Origin: Streptosporangium minutum
Lineage (GTDB): Bacteria > Actinomycetota > Actinomycetes > Streptosporangiales > Streptosporangiaceae
Length of the DNA stretch: 64,000 nucleotides
Direction: 5' to 3'
NCBI RefSeq assembly: GCF_002149035.1
Contig: NZ_NGFP01000006.1
Span: forward strand, 1 to 64,000
The notes beneath the pieces are model-generated. The model was not told the origin of the DNA and made no database searches. It saw only the letters and a program-made list of their open reading frames with translations. Below are positions 51,778 to 60,390 of the stretch, piece by piece. Numbering within the stretch: the stretch's first letter is position 1; the number at the start of each line of letters is the position of its first letter. The position numbers were made by a program, and so were the translations under genes.

Positions 51778-53820
51778 TTACCGCAGGAAGGCCGCGGCGA
51801 CACCGGCGTCGACGGGGATGTGCAGACCGGTGGTGAGCGACAGCTCTCCGCCGGTGAGGGCGAAGACGGCCGCGGCGATGTGCTCGGGCAGCACCTCGCG
51901 CTTGAGCAGGGTCCGCTGGGCGTAGAACTCGCCGAGCTTGTCCTCCGGCACGCCGTAGACCGCCGCCCGGTTGGCGCCCCAGCCGGAGGCGAAGATCCCG
52001 GATCCGCGCACGACGCCGTCGGGGTTGACGCCGTTGACCCGGATGCCGTACCCGCCCAGCTCGGCGGCGAGCAGCCGGACCTGGTGGGCCTGGTCGGCCT
52101 TGGCGGCGCCGTACGCGACGTTGTTGGGTCCGGCGAAGACCGCGTTCTTGGAGGAGATGTAGACGATGTCCCCGCCCATGCCCTGGTCGATCATCACGCG
52201 GGCGCTCTCCCTGGAGACCAGGAACGAACCGCGGGCCATCACGTCGTGCTGCAGGTCCCAGTCGGCGACACTGGTCTCCAGCAGGGACCGCGACAGCGAC
52301 AGCCCGGCGTTGTTGACGATCAGGTCGACCCCGCCGAAGGCCAGCACCGCCTGCCGGAGGGCCGCGATGACCTGCTCCTCGTCGGTGACGTCCACCTGTA
52401 CGGCCGTCGCGACGTCCTCGGGCCGGTAGGCCTTGGCGCCGAGCTCGGCGGCGACCTTCTCGGCGGCGGCGAGGTCGCGGTCGGCGACGACCACGCAGGC
52501 CCCCTCGGCCGCCAGCCGCCGGGCGGTGGCGGCGCCGATGCCCGACCCGCCGCCGGTGACCAGCGCGACCCGGGTGGCCAGCGGCTTCGGCGCGGGCATC
52601 CGGCGGAGTTTGGCCTCCTCCAGCTCCCAGTACTCGATGCGGAACTTCTCCGACTCCTCGATCGGCGCGTAGGACGACACCGCCTCGGCGCCGCGCATGA
52701 CGTTGATCGCGTTGACGTAGAACTCGCCCGCCACCCGGGCGGTCTGCTTGTCCTTGCCGAAGGAGAACATCCCCACGCCGGGGACCAGCACGATCGCCGG
52801 GTCCGCGCCGCGCATCGGCGGCGAGTCCGCCGTGGCGTGGCGCCGGTAGTAGGCCGCGTAGTCCTCCCGGTAGGCGGCGTGCAGCTCGCGCAGCCGTACG
52901 GCCACCTCTTCGAGGGGCGCGTCGCCGGGCAGGTCGAGCACGAGCGGGGCGACCTTGGTGCGCAGGAAGTGGTCGGGGCAGGAGGTGCCGAGCGCGGCCA
53001 GCTCGGGGTGGCGCTCGCGGGACAGGAAGTCCAGGACCTCGGGGGTGGCGGTGTAGTGGCCGACCTGCGGCAGATCCGTGCTCGCCAGGCCCCTGACGAG
53101 GGGGAACAGCGCCGCCGCCCGCTCCCGCCGGGCGGCTTCCGCCAGCGGCTCGCGGATGACCGGGCCGAACGGCTCCGGCCTGCCGTGCTCGGCGAGGTAG
53201 GCCTCGGCGGTGCGGATGATGTCCAGCGAGTTGGCCTCGCACTCGGCGGAGGTCTCGCCCCAGGCGGTGATGCCGTGGCCGCCGAGGACGCAGCCGATGG
53301 CCTGCGGGTTGGCGTCCTTGATCGCGGCGATGTCCAGGCCGAGCTGGAAGCCGGGGCGGCGCCAGGGCACCCAGACCACCCTGTCGCCGAAGATCCGCGT
53401 CGTCAGCTCCCGGCCGTCGGCGGCGGTGGCGATCGCGATGCCGGCGTCCGGGTGCAGGTGGTCCACGTGCGCGGCCTCGACGAGGCCGTGCATGGCGGTG
53501 TCGATCGACGGCGCCGCGCCGCCCTTGCCGAAGGCGCAGAAGTCGAACGCGGCGACCATCTCGTCCTCGCGCTCCACCCCCGGGTACACCTCGGTGAGCG
53601 CCCGCAGCCGGTCCAGCCGCAGTACGGCCAGGCCGCCCTCGGTCAGCGTGCCGAGGTCGCCGCCGGAGCCCTTGACCCACATCAGGTCCACGTCGGATCC
53701 GGTCACCGGATCGACGGCGACGCCCTTGGCCGACGTGTTGCCGCCCGCGAAGTTGGTGTTGCGCGGATCGGAGCCGAGCGCGTGCGACCGCTGCAGCAGC
53801 ATCTCAACCGGCGAAGTCAT
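51778..53820 (-). CDS. rhaD: Bifunctional rhamnulose-1-phosphate aldolase/short-chain dehydrogenase
   Basis: This 680-aa fusion has an N-terminal class II aldolase domain (about 1-400; NFAGGNTSAKG, VDHLHPDAGIAIA, GGHGITAWGETSAECEANS) and a C-terminal SDR domain (about 425-680; VALVTGGGSGIGAATARRLA, the YGAAKAD active site). It should split L-rhamnulose-1-phosphate into DHAP and L-lactaldehyde and oxidise the latter to lactate. ATG 53820 follows GGGGGATATTTC. It lies downstream of rhaI in one operon. Confidence 0.93.
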   Translation of the reverse strand: MTSPVEMLLQRSHALGSDPRNTNFAGGNTSAKGVAVDPVTGSDVDLMWVKGSGGDLGTLTEGGLAVLRLDRLRALTEVYPGVEREDEMVAAFDFCAFGKGGAAPSIDTAMHGLVEAAHVDHLHPDAGIAIATAADGRELTTRIFGDRVVWVPWRRPGFQLGLDIAAIKDANPQAIGCVLGGHGITAWGETSAECEANSLDIIRTAEAYLAEHGRPEPFGPVIREPLAEAARRERAAALFPLVRGLASTDLPQVGHYTATPEVLDFLSRERHPELAALGTSCPDHFLRTKVAPLVLDLPGDAPLEEVAVRLRELHAAYREDYAAYYRRHATADSPPMRGADPAIVLVPGVGMFSFGKDKQTARVAGEFYVNAINVMRGAEAVSSYAPIEESEKFRIEYWELEEAKLRRMPAPKPLATRVALVTGGGSGIGAATARRLAAEGACVVVADRDLAAAEKVAAELGAKAYRPEDVATAVQVDVTDEEQVIAALRQAVLAFGGVDLIVNNAGLSLSRSLLETSVADWDLQHDVMARGSFLVSRESARVMIDQGMGGDIVYISSKNAVFAGPNNVAYGAAKADQAHQVRLLAAELGGYGIRVNGVNPDGVVRGSGIFASGWGANRAAVYGVPEDKLGEFYAQRTLLKREVLPEHIAAAVFALTGGELSLTTGLHIPVDAGVAAAFLR

Positions 53821-53908
53821 GAAATATCCCCCAACGTATGAACAGTGATCTCACGATGTGCCCTTTCACGTCTCACCGCGGGCACACCGACGGAACGGGA
53901 CGCGGGCC

Positions 53909-55081
53909 TCAGGCGCCCCAGCCCGCCTGGGTGCCGCCGACCCGTTCGGCGGCGATCTTCTCGAAGTAGCCGGAACGGGCGTAGGCGGCCATCGGGTCGG
54001 GATCGAGGCCCATCTCCTGGCGCAGCTCGGCCAGGAGCGGCCGGACATCGGTGTTGTAGGCGTCCATCAGCACGGCGTTGGCGGCCAGCACGTCGCCCTC
54101 GGCCTGGGCCGCCGCCAGCGCGTCCCCGTCGACCCGCAGCGCCTTGGCCGTGGCCTCCTGGATGTTCATCACCGAACGGATCTGGCCGGGGATCTTCGGC
54201 TCGATGTTGTGGCACTGGTCGAGCATGAACGCCACCCCCTGCTCCGGCCCGCCGTGCCGTCCGGAGAGGGCACCGCCGCGGATCACCTCGTACATGATCC
54301 GGAAGAGCTGGAACGGGTCGGCCGCGCCCACCATCAGGTCGTCGTCGGCGTAGAAGCGGGAGTTGAAATCGAACCCGCCGAGCTTGCCCTCCCGGAGCAG
54401 GAACGCCACGATGAACTCGATGTTGGTGCCCGGCGCGTGGTGCCCGGTGTCCACCACCACCTGCGCCTTGTCGCCCAGCCGCAGGCAGTGCGCGTAGGCG
54501 GTGCCCCAGTCGGGCACGTCGGTCACGTAGAAGGCGGGCTCGAACAGCTTGTACTCCAGCAGGAACCGCTGCCCCTCGCCCAGCCGCTCGTAGACGGCCG
54601 ACAGCGCCTCGGCCAGCCGGTCCTGCCGGGAGCGGATGTCGTCCTGGCCGGGATAGTTGGTGCCGTCGGAGAACCACAGCTTCAACGTGTCGGACCCGGT
54701 GGCGTCCATGACGTCCACGCACGCCAGCAGGTGGTCCAGGGCCTTGCGCCGCACCGCCGGGTCGGGGTTGGTGACGCTGCCCAGCCGGTAGTCGTCGTCC
54801 TGGAAGACGTTGGAGTTGATCGCGCCGATCCGCACGCCCACCTCGGACGCGTGCCGGGCCAGGTCGGCGTAGTCGTCGACCCGGTCCCACGGGATGTGCA
54901 GCGCCACCGTCGGCGCGACCCCGGTGAAGGCGTGCACCTGGGCCGCGTCGGCCAGCTTCTCGTAGGGGTCCCTCGGCACGCCCCGCTGGGCGAACACCTT
55001 GAACCGGGTGCCGCTGTTGCCGTACGCCCACGACGGGGTCTCGATGGCCTGCGCACGCAGCGTGGCCCTGATGTCGCCCAA
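53909..55081 (-). CDS. rhaI: L-rhamnose isomerase (RhaI type)
   Basis: This 390-aa TIM-barrel enzyme converts L-rhamnose to L-rhamnulose. Conserved stretches are IETPSWAYGNSGTRFKVF, KLWFSDGTNYPGQDD, VVVDTGHHAPGTNIEFIVA and FMLDQCHNIEPKIPGQI, with the metal ligands among these Asp/His/Glu residues. TTG 55081 follows GAGGAG at six bases and gives the expected length; the upstream frame to 55135 adds unlikely sequence. It heads the rhaI-rhaD operon, divergent from the LacI-type regulator. Confidence 0.88.
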   Translation of the reverse strand: MGDIRATLRAQAIETPSWAYGNSGTRFKVFAQRGVPRDPYEKLADAAQVHAFTGVAPTVALHIPWDRVDDYADLARHASEVGVRIGAINSNVFQDDDYRLGSVTNPDPAVRRKALDHLLACVDVMDATGSDTLKLWFSDGTNYPGQDDIRSRQDRLAEALSAVYERLGEGQRFLLEYKLFEPAFYVTDVPDWGTAYAHCLRLGDKAQVVVDTGHHAPGTNIEFIVAFLLREGKLGGFDFNSRFYADDDLMVGAADPFQLFRIMYEVIRGGALSGRHGGPEQGVAFMLDQCHNIEPKIPGQIRSVMNIQEATAKALRVDGDALAAAQAEGDVLAANAVLMDAYNTDVRPLLAELRQEMGLDPDPMAAYARSGYFEKIAAERVGGTQAGWGA

Positions 55082-55143
55082 GAAAGGCTCCTCGCCGGGT
55101 ACGGCGTGCGCGACTCGGGCGCCCGCCGTACCCACGTCGTCGG

Positions 55144-55254
55144 TCAGAAGTCGAACTCGTCGATGTTGTCGGCCTTGAAGGCGAACGGCGCGCCGAGGGG
55201 GGCCGGTCCGGGGGACGGGCCGAGCGGCGCCTCCCCTCCACCCGGTTTACTCAC
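55144..55254 (-). pseudogene. 36-aa ORF ending like a sugar-binding protein, probable rhaS remnant
   Basis: A GTG-started frame gives a Pro/Gly-rich start and ends GAPFAFKADNIDEFDF. That tail matches the C-termini of LsrB/RhaS-type periplasmic sugar-binding proteins (for example ...NIDKYDF). It is best read as the last codons of a rhamnose transporter gene whose body was deleted. Confidence 0.45.
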
Positions 55255-55279
55255 CGCGCCGTACCCCTTCCCTGACCTA

Positions 55280-55289
55280 AAAACGTTTT
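55280..55289. promoter_or_regulatory. LacI-type operator before rhaI
   Basis: The palindrome AAAACGTTTT lies 200 bases upstream of the rhaI TTG and 25 bases from the remnant ORF, in the divergent region with the regulator. CG-centred AT-flanked palindromes are typical LacI-family operators. Confidence 0.6.
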
Positions 55290-55435
55290 AGAGAGTCGAC
55301 GGGACGCTAATCCGAGGATCCCGCCATGTCAATGGGGAACGAAGGGCCAGTTTCCAATGCGTTACGTCTCCCATCAGGGACGGAGTGGTGGCCCGGTCCG
55401 CAGCGTGTTGGGATAAGGTCGCCGCCAGATGGCAT

Positions 55436-55445
55436 AACACGTTTT
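55436..55445. promoter_or_regulatory. LacI-type operator before the regulator gene
   Basis: AACACGTTTT, one base off the operator at 55280, lies 27 bases upstream of the regulator start and suggests autoregulation. Confidence 0.55.
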
Positions 55446-55471
55446 AATAGAGATCGATCCGAGGAGGGCGG

Positions 55472-56572
55472 TTGGGGACTGTCAGCATCAAGGAGGTCGC
55501 CCGGCTCGCGCGGGTGTCTCCGGGCACGGTCTCGAACGTGCTCAACCGGCCGGAGCGGGTGGCCCCCACGACCCGGGAGCGCGTCAGGCAGGCGATCCGC
55601 GAGCTCGGCTTCGTCCGGCACGGCTCGGCGTCGACGCTGCGCGCCGGGCACAGCCGGACCATCGGGCTGTCGGTCATGGACATCGGCAACCCGTTCTTCA
55701 CCGACGTCGCGGCCGGGGCCGAGGACGTCGCCAGCGACCTCGGTTACGCGGTGATCCTCGGCAACTCGGCCGGTTCCCGGTCCAAGGAGGAGCACAACCT
55801 GCTCGTCTTCGCCGAGCAGCGGGTGCGCGGCGTGCTCATCACCCCCTCGGACGAGGACCCCCGGCTGCTCGACGGGCTGCGCGAGCGCGGCATCAGCGTG
55901 GTGCTCGTCGACCGTCCCGCGCACCGGCCCGACCTGTGCTCGGTGACCGTCGACGACGTGGCGGGCGGCCGGTTGGCCGTCGCCCACCTGCTCGACCTCG
56001 GCGCGCGGAGGATCGGCTACCTCACCGGCCCGCGGACCATCCGTCAGTGCCTGGACCGGGAGCGCGGCGGAGGTCAGGCCCTGGCCGCCGCGGGGCTGGA
56101 CCCCGAGACCGTCCTGGAGGCGGTGGAGGCGCCGGCCATGACCGCGCGGGCCGGGCAGGAGGCGGCCGAGAGGCTGATCGCCTCCGGCCGGCTCCCCGAG
56201 GCGATCTTCTGCGCCAACGACCTGCTCGCCCTCGGCGTGCTCCGGGGCCTGCTCCAGGCCGGGGTCGGCGTGCCCGGCGACGTGGCCCTGATCGGCTACG
56301 ACGACATCGACTTCGCGGCGGCATCGGCGGTGTCGCTCAGCTCGGTCCGGCAGCCCACCTACCGGCTCGGGCAGATCGCCGCCGAGCTGCTGCTGGAGGA
56401 GTGCGGCGACCCCGGCGCGCACGCTCACCGGCAGATCGTGTTCCAGCCCGAGCTGGTCGTCCGCGAGTCCACCGGCGGGCCGGGAAGGGCCGCGGCGACC
56501 ACCCGACGACGAGTGTCGGCTTCCTCCCCGGAGCTGAAGCCCGGGGTCTCCACGCTCAAGGAGATTCGATGA
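55472..56572 (+). CDS. rhaR: LacI-family regulator of rhamnose genes
   Basis: This 366-aa regulator has the N-terminal LacI HTH (TVSIKEVARLARVSPGTVSN, VLNRPERVAPTTRERV) and a periplasmic-binding-protein-like sensor domain ending in VSLSSVRQPTYRLGQIAAE. The TTG at 55472 follows GAGGAGG. Its stop overlaps the rhaB start (ATGA). Location between rhaI and rhaB indicates control by L-rhamnose or L-rhamnulose; the ligand is inferred. Confidence 0.87.
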   Translation: MGTVSIKEVARLARVSPGTVSNVLNRPERVAPTTRERVRQAIRELGFVRHGSASTLRAGHSRTIGLSVMDIGNPFFTDVAAGAEDVASDLGYAVILGNSAGSRSKEEHNLLVFAEQRVRGVLITPSDEDPRLLDGLRERGISVVLVDRPAHRPDLCSVTVDDVAGGRLAVAHLLDLGARRIGYLTGPRTIRQCLDRERGGGQALAAAGLDPETVLEAVEAPAMTARAGQEAAERLIASGRLPEAIFCANDLLALGVLRGLLQAGVGVPGDVALIGYDDIDFAAASAVSLSSVRQPTYRLGQIAAELLLEECGDPGAHAHRQIVFQPELVVRESTGGPGRAAATTRRRVSASSPELKPGVSTLKEIR

Positions 56573-57987
56573 ACGTTTACGCGGCAGTCGACCTGGGCGC
56601 CTCCAGCGGGCGGGTGATGACCGCGCGGATCGACGGCGGGCGGGTGTGCCTCACCGAGGTGCACCGGTTCGCCAACCGCCCGGTCCGGGTCGGCGGCACC
56701 CTGCACTGGGACATCCTCGCCCTGCACCGGGGTGTCCTGGACGGGCTGCGCGAGGCCGGGCCGGTCGACTCGGTCGGCATCGACTCCTGGGCGGTCGACT
56801 ACGGCCTGCTCGACGGCGCCGGGAGGCTCATCGGCAACCCGGTGCACTACCGCGACGAGCGGACCGCCGGGATCATGGAACGGGTGACCGCCGAGGTGGG
56901 GGCCGACGCGCTCTACCAGGCCGGTGGCCTGCAGTTCCTGCCGTTCAACACGGTCTACCAGCTGCTCGCCGAGCCGGACCTCGACCGCGCCGAGACGCTG
57001 CTGATGATCCCGGATCTGCTGACCCACTGGCTGACCGGCTCCGTCGGCGCGGAGGCCACCAACGCCTCCACCACCGGGCTGTACGACGTGCGGACCGGCG
57101 GCTGGGCCGAAGAGCTGACCGAACGGCTGGGCCTGCCCGCCAGGATCCTCCCGGAGCTGCGGCAGCCGGGAGCCGCAGCCGGGACGCTCCGCGCCGAGGT
57201 CGCCGCGGAGACCGGGCTGCCCGGCTCGACCCCGGTCACCGCGGTGGCCTCGCACGACACCGCCTCGGCGGTCGCGGCGGTGCCCGCCGACACCGACCGG
57301 TTCGCCTACATCTCCTCCGGAACCTGGTCGCTCGTCGGACTCGAACTCCCCCGGCCCGTCCTGACCGAGGAGAGCCGCCTGGCCAACTTCACCAACGAGG
57401 GCGGTCTGGACGGCACCATCCGCTACCTGCGCAACGTGATGGGCCTGTGGATCCTGCAGGAGTGCATGCGCGCCTGGGGCGACTCCGGCCTGGCCGAGCT
57501 GCTCGCCGCCGCCGCGCAGGCCCCGCCGTTCCAGGCGGTGTTCGACCCCGACGACCCGGCCTTCCTGCCGCCCGGCGACATGCCCGCCCGGATCGCCGCG
57601 TTCTGCGAGCGCACCGGCCAGCGGCCCCCGGCCGGCCGGGCCCAGGTCGTGCGGTGCGTCATGGAGAGCCTCGCCCTCGCCTACCGCCGGGCGGTCCGCG
57701 ACGCCGTACGGCTCAGCGGCCAGGAGGTGGAGGTCGTGCACGTGGTCGGCGGTGGCGCCCGCAACACGCTGCTCTGCCAGATGACCGCCGACGCGACCGG
57801 CCTGCCGGTGGTCGCCGGCCCGGTGGAGGCCGCCGCCCTGGGCAACGCCCTGGTCCAGGCCCGCGCCCAGGGTGTGGTCTCCGACATCCGCGCCCTCGTA
57901 CGGCAGGGCGAGCGGCTCGTCACCTACCGCCCCAAGGGCGAGGAGGAGGCGTGGGCCCGGGCCGAGGCCCGGCTCCCCGGCCGCTGA
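56569..57987 (+). CDS. rhaB: L-rhamnulokinase
   Basis: This 472-aa FGGY-family kinase phosphorylates L-rhamnulose. The N-terminal AAVDLGASSGRVM is the rhamnulokinase version of the phosphate loop, SVGIDSWAVDYGLLD holds the catalytic Asp, and YISSGTWSLVGLE and HVVGGGARNTLLCQM are family signatures. ATG 56569 is coupled to the regulator by ATGA, and the longer frame inside the regulator gene is not used. Confidence 0.95.
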   Translation: MNVYAAVDLGASSGRVMTARIDGGRVCLTEVHRFANRPVRVGGTLHWDILALHRGVLDGLREAGPVDSVGIDSWAVDYGLLDGAGRLIGNPVHYRDERTAGIMERVTAEVGADALYQAGGLQFLPFNTVYQLLAEPDLDRAETLLMIPDLLTHWLTGSVGAEATNASTTGLYDVRTGGWAEELTERLGLPARILPELRQPGAAAGTLRAEVAAETGLPGSTPVTAVASHDTASAVAAVPADTDRFAYISSGTWSLVGLELPRPVLTEESRLANFTNEGGLDGTIRYLRNVMGLWILQECMRAWGDSGLAELLAAAAQAPPFQAVFDPDDPAFLPPGDMPARIAAFCERTGQRPPAGRAQVVRCVMESLALAYRRAVRDAVRLSGQEVEVVHVVGGGARNTLLCQMTADATGLPVVAGPVEAAALGNALVQARAQGVVSDIRALVRQGERLVTYRPKGEEEAWARAEARLPGR

Positions 57988-58060
57988 ACGACGCGTCCCG
58001 GCCCTCCCCGCGCCGTGTCCCGGGGCCCGGAAACCGGCCCGCCGCGGCTCGACGGACCGG

Positions 58061-59944
58061 TCAGTGGACCGCCTCCCTGACGGACGGCTGGTCGAACTGG
58101 GTCCGGTAGAGCTCCTCGTAACGGCCGCCCGCGGCGAGGAGGTCGGTGTGCGTGCCGCGCTCCACGATCCGCCCGTCCTCGATCACGAGGATGAGGTCCG
58201 CGGCCCGGACTGTGGAGAGCCGGTGCGCGATCACCACCGAGGTCCGCCCGGCCAGCGCCTCGCCCAGCGCCTCCTGCACCGCCGCCTCCGAGGTGGAGTC
58301 CAGGTGGGCGGTGGCCTCGTCGAGGATCACCACCCTGGGGCGCGCCAGCAGCAGCCGCGCGATCGTCAACCGCTGGCGCTCACCGCCGGAGAGCCGGTAT
58401 CCGCGTTCGCCGACGACGGTGTCCAGGCCGTCGGGCAGCGCCTCGACGAGATCGGCGAGCCGGGCGCGGCGCAGCACCTCCCACAGCTCCTCCTCCGGCG
58501 CCCCCGGCCGGGCCAGCAGCAGGTTCGCGCGGATCGACTCGTGGAACAGGTGCCCGTCCTGCGTCACCATCCCGAGCGTCTCGCGGATCGAGTCGGCCGA
58601 CAGGTCCCGGACGTCCACCCCGGACAGGCGCACGGCGCCCTCCTCGGCGTCGTAGAGCCTCGTGACCAGCTGCGCGATCGTCGACTTCCCCGCGCCCGAC
58701 GACCCCACCAGCGCCACCATCTGCCCCGGCTCGGCGCGGAACGACACCCCGTGCAGAACCTCGACGCCGCCGCGCGTGTCAAGGGTCGCGACCTCCTCCA
58801 GCGACGCGAGCGACACCTTGTCCGCCGACGGGTAGCCGAACCGCACCGCGTCGAACTCCACCGAAACCGGCCCCTCGGGCACCCGCCGGGCGTCCGGCTT
58901 CTCGGTGATCAGTGGCTTGAGGTCCAGCACCTCGAAGACCCGCTCGAAGCTCACCAGCGCGCTCATCACCTCCACCCGCGCACTGGCCAGGGCGGTCAGC
59001 GGAGCGTAGAGGCGGGTGAGCAGCAGCGCCATCGCGACGACGGCGCCCGGCTCCAACTGCCCCCGCAGCGCGTAGAAGCCGCCGAGACCGTAGACGACGG
59101 CGAGGGCGAGGGCCGAGACCAGCATCAGCGCGGTGACGAACACCGACTGCACCATCGCCGTGCGCACCCCGATGTCGCGCACCCGCCGGGCCCGCGTGAA
59201 GAACTCGGCCGACTCATCGGCGGGCCGGCCGAAGAGCTTCACCAGCGTCGCCCCCGGCGCGGAGAACCGCTCCGTCATCTGCGTGCTCATCGCCGCGTTG
59301 TGGTTGGCCGACTCGCGTTCGAGCCGCGCCAGCCGGGTGCCCATCCGCCGCGCGGGCAGGACGAACACCGGCAGCAGCACCAGGGCGAGCAGGGTGATCT
59401 GCCAGGAGGTCCCGATCATCACGATGAGCGTGAGCACGAGCGTCACGAGGTTGCCGACCACGCCGGAGAGTGTGTCGCTGAAGGCCCGCTGCGCGCCGAT
59501 GACGTCGTTGTTCAGCCTGCTGACCAGCGCGCCGGTGCGGGTGCGGGTGAAGAAGGCGATCGGCATGCGCTGCACGTGGTCGAAGACCGCGGCGCGCAGG
59601 GCGAGGATCAGGCCCTCGCCGATGCTCGCCGACAGCCACCGGGTCACCAGCCCGAGCCCGGCCTCCGCCACCGCGATGACGGCGATGAGCGCCGCGAGCC
59701 CGACGACGACGTCCACCGCCGCGCCGTTGACGATCGCGTCGATGACCCGGCCGGCGAGCACGGGGGTCGCCACCGCCAGCGCCGCCGTCACGACGCTGAG
59801 CAGCAGGAACCAGATCAGCAGCCGACGGTGGGGCCGGGCGAACACGGCGATGCGCCGCAGTGCGGCCATGGAGAACGGCCGTCGCTCCTCCTGCGCGTTC
59901 ATCGCGTGGTAGAGCGATGTCCACGCGGTAACTTCCATGTCCAT
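58061..59944 (-). CDS. ABC exporter (fused permease and ATPase)
   Basis: This 627-aa half-transporter has six transmembrane helices (about 25-330) and a nucleotide-binding domain with Walker A LVGSSGAGKST, the Q-loop MVTQDGHLF, the signature YRLSGGERQRL and Walker B VVILDEATAHLD. It belongs to the lipid/multidrug exporter group. ATG 59944 has GGAG upstream; GTG 60046 is also open. A SoxR-type promoter lies about 210 bases upstream, suggesting induction by redox-active compounds. Confidence 0.9.
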   Translation of the reverse strand: MDMEVTAWTSLYHAMNAQEERRPFSMAALRRIAVFARPHRRLLIWFLLLSVVTAALAVATPVLAGRVIDAIVNGAAVDVVVGLAALIAVIAVAEAGLGLVTRWLSASIGEGLILALRAAVFDHVQRMPIAFFTRTRTGALVSRLNNDVIGAQRAFSDTLSGVVGNLVTLVLTLIVMIGTSWQITLLALVLLPVFVLPARRMGTRLARLERESANHNAAMSTQMTERFSAPGATLVKLFGRPADESAEFFTRARRVRDIGVRTAMVQSVFVTALMLVSALALAVVYGLGGFYALRGQLEPGAVVAMALLLTRLYAPLTALASARVEVMSALVSFERVFEVLDLKPLITEKPDARRVPEGPVSVEFDAVRFGYPSADKVSLASLEEVATLDTRGGVEVLHGVSFRAEPGQMVALVGSSGAGKSTIAQLVTRLYDAEEGAVRLSGVDVRDLSADSIRETLGMVTQDGHLFHESIRANLLLARPGAPEEELWEVLRRARLADLVEALPDGLDTVVGERGYRLSGGERQRLTIARLLLARPRVVILDEATAHLDSTSEAAVQEALGEALAGRTSVVIAHRLSTVRAADLILVIEDGRIVERGTHTDLLAAGGRYEELYRTQFDQPSVREAVH

Positions 59945-60390
59945 CGCGTTGTCTCCGAGGTCTGGGGGATGGTTTCCGACGATCCCACGGAGCACCGACA
60001 GAATTCCGCGGCGCCGCGGACCGTCTCCACGGACCCGGCGGATCACGCCGGGTGGCCGTAGCGATCGTCACGGTCGCCGCGATCACGTTCCGCGCCGCCG
60101 TGGGAGGTCCGCTGGGGAGCCACGGCGTCGTCGGCGTTCCCGGACGGCGACCCAAGACGACACTAAGACCTCAACGTAACTTGAGGTCAAGCTCCGCCGC
60201 CGGCGCCCCGACGGCCGGGGCAGCCGGAAGTCCCGCATCACGACGGCTGAGACAGCCCAGACAGCCGAGAGGCCCGCCCCCTCCGGAGGCGAGCTCATGG
60301 ATCCCGCTCGGCGCACGCGGTGGTTCCGGGGCCGCGGACTCGGGGGCGGCCGCGGTCTCCGGAATGTCACACCTCGCTACGCCCCACCGG
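59945..60390. other. Upstream region of the ABC exporter
   Basis: This 446-base stretch holds the SoxR-type promoter (60160-60190) and a leader of about 200 bases. A 26-codon frame on the minus strand ends with a GTGA overlap at 60046, but it has no family and may be chance. Confidence 0.5.
60160..60190 (-). promoter_or_regulatory. SoxR/MerR-type promoter with 19-bp spacer
   Basis: On the minus strand TTGACC (60190-60185) and TAGTGT (60165-60160) are separated by exactly 19 bases. The spacer region carries the operator CCTCAAGTTACGTTGAGG, 16 of 18 positions as in the E. coli SoxR site CCTCAAGTTAACTTGAGG. The long spacer with a dyad inside is the hallmark of MerR-family activation. Confidence 0.72.

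Noticed and set aside
50890-53841. 983-codon plus-strand open frame opposite rhaD
   Set aside because: Antisense shadow of rhaD with a run-in through the repeat-rich intergenic region; no ribosome site or family.
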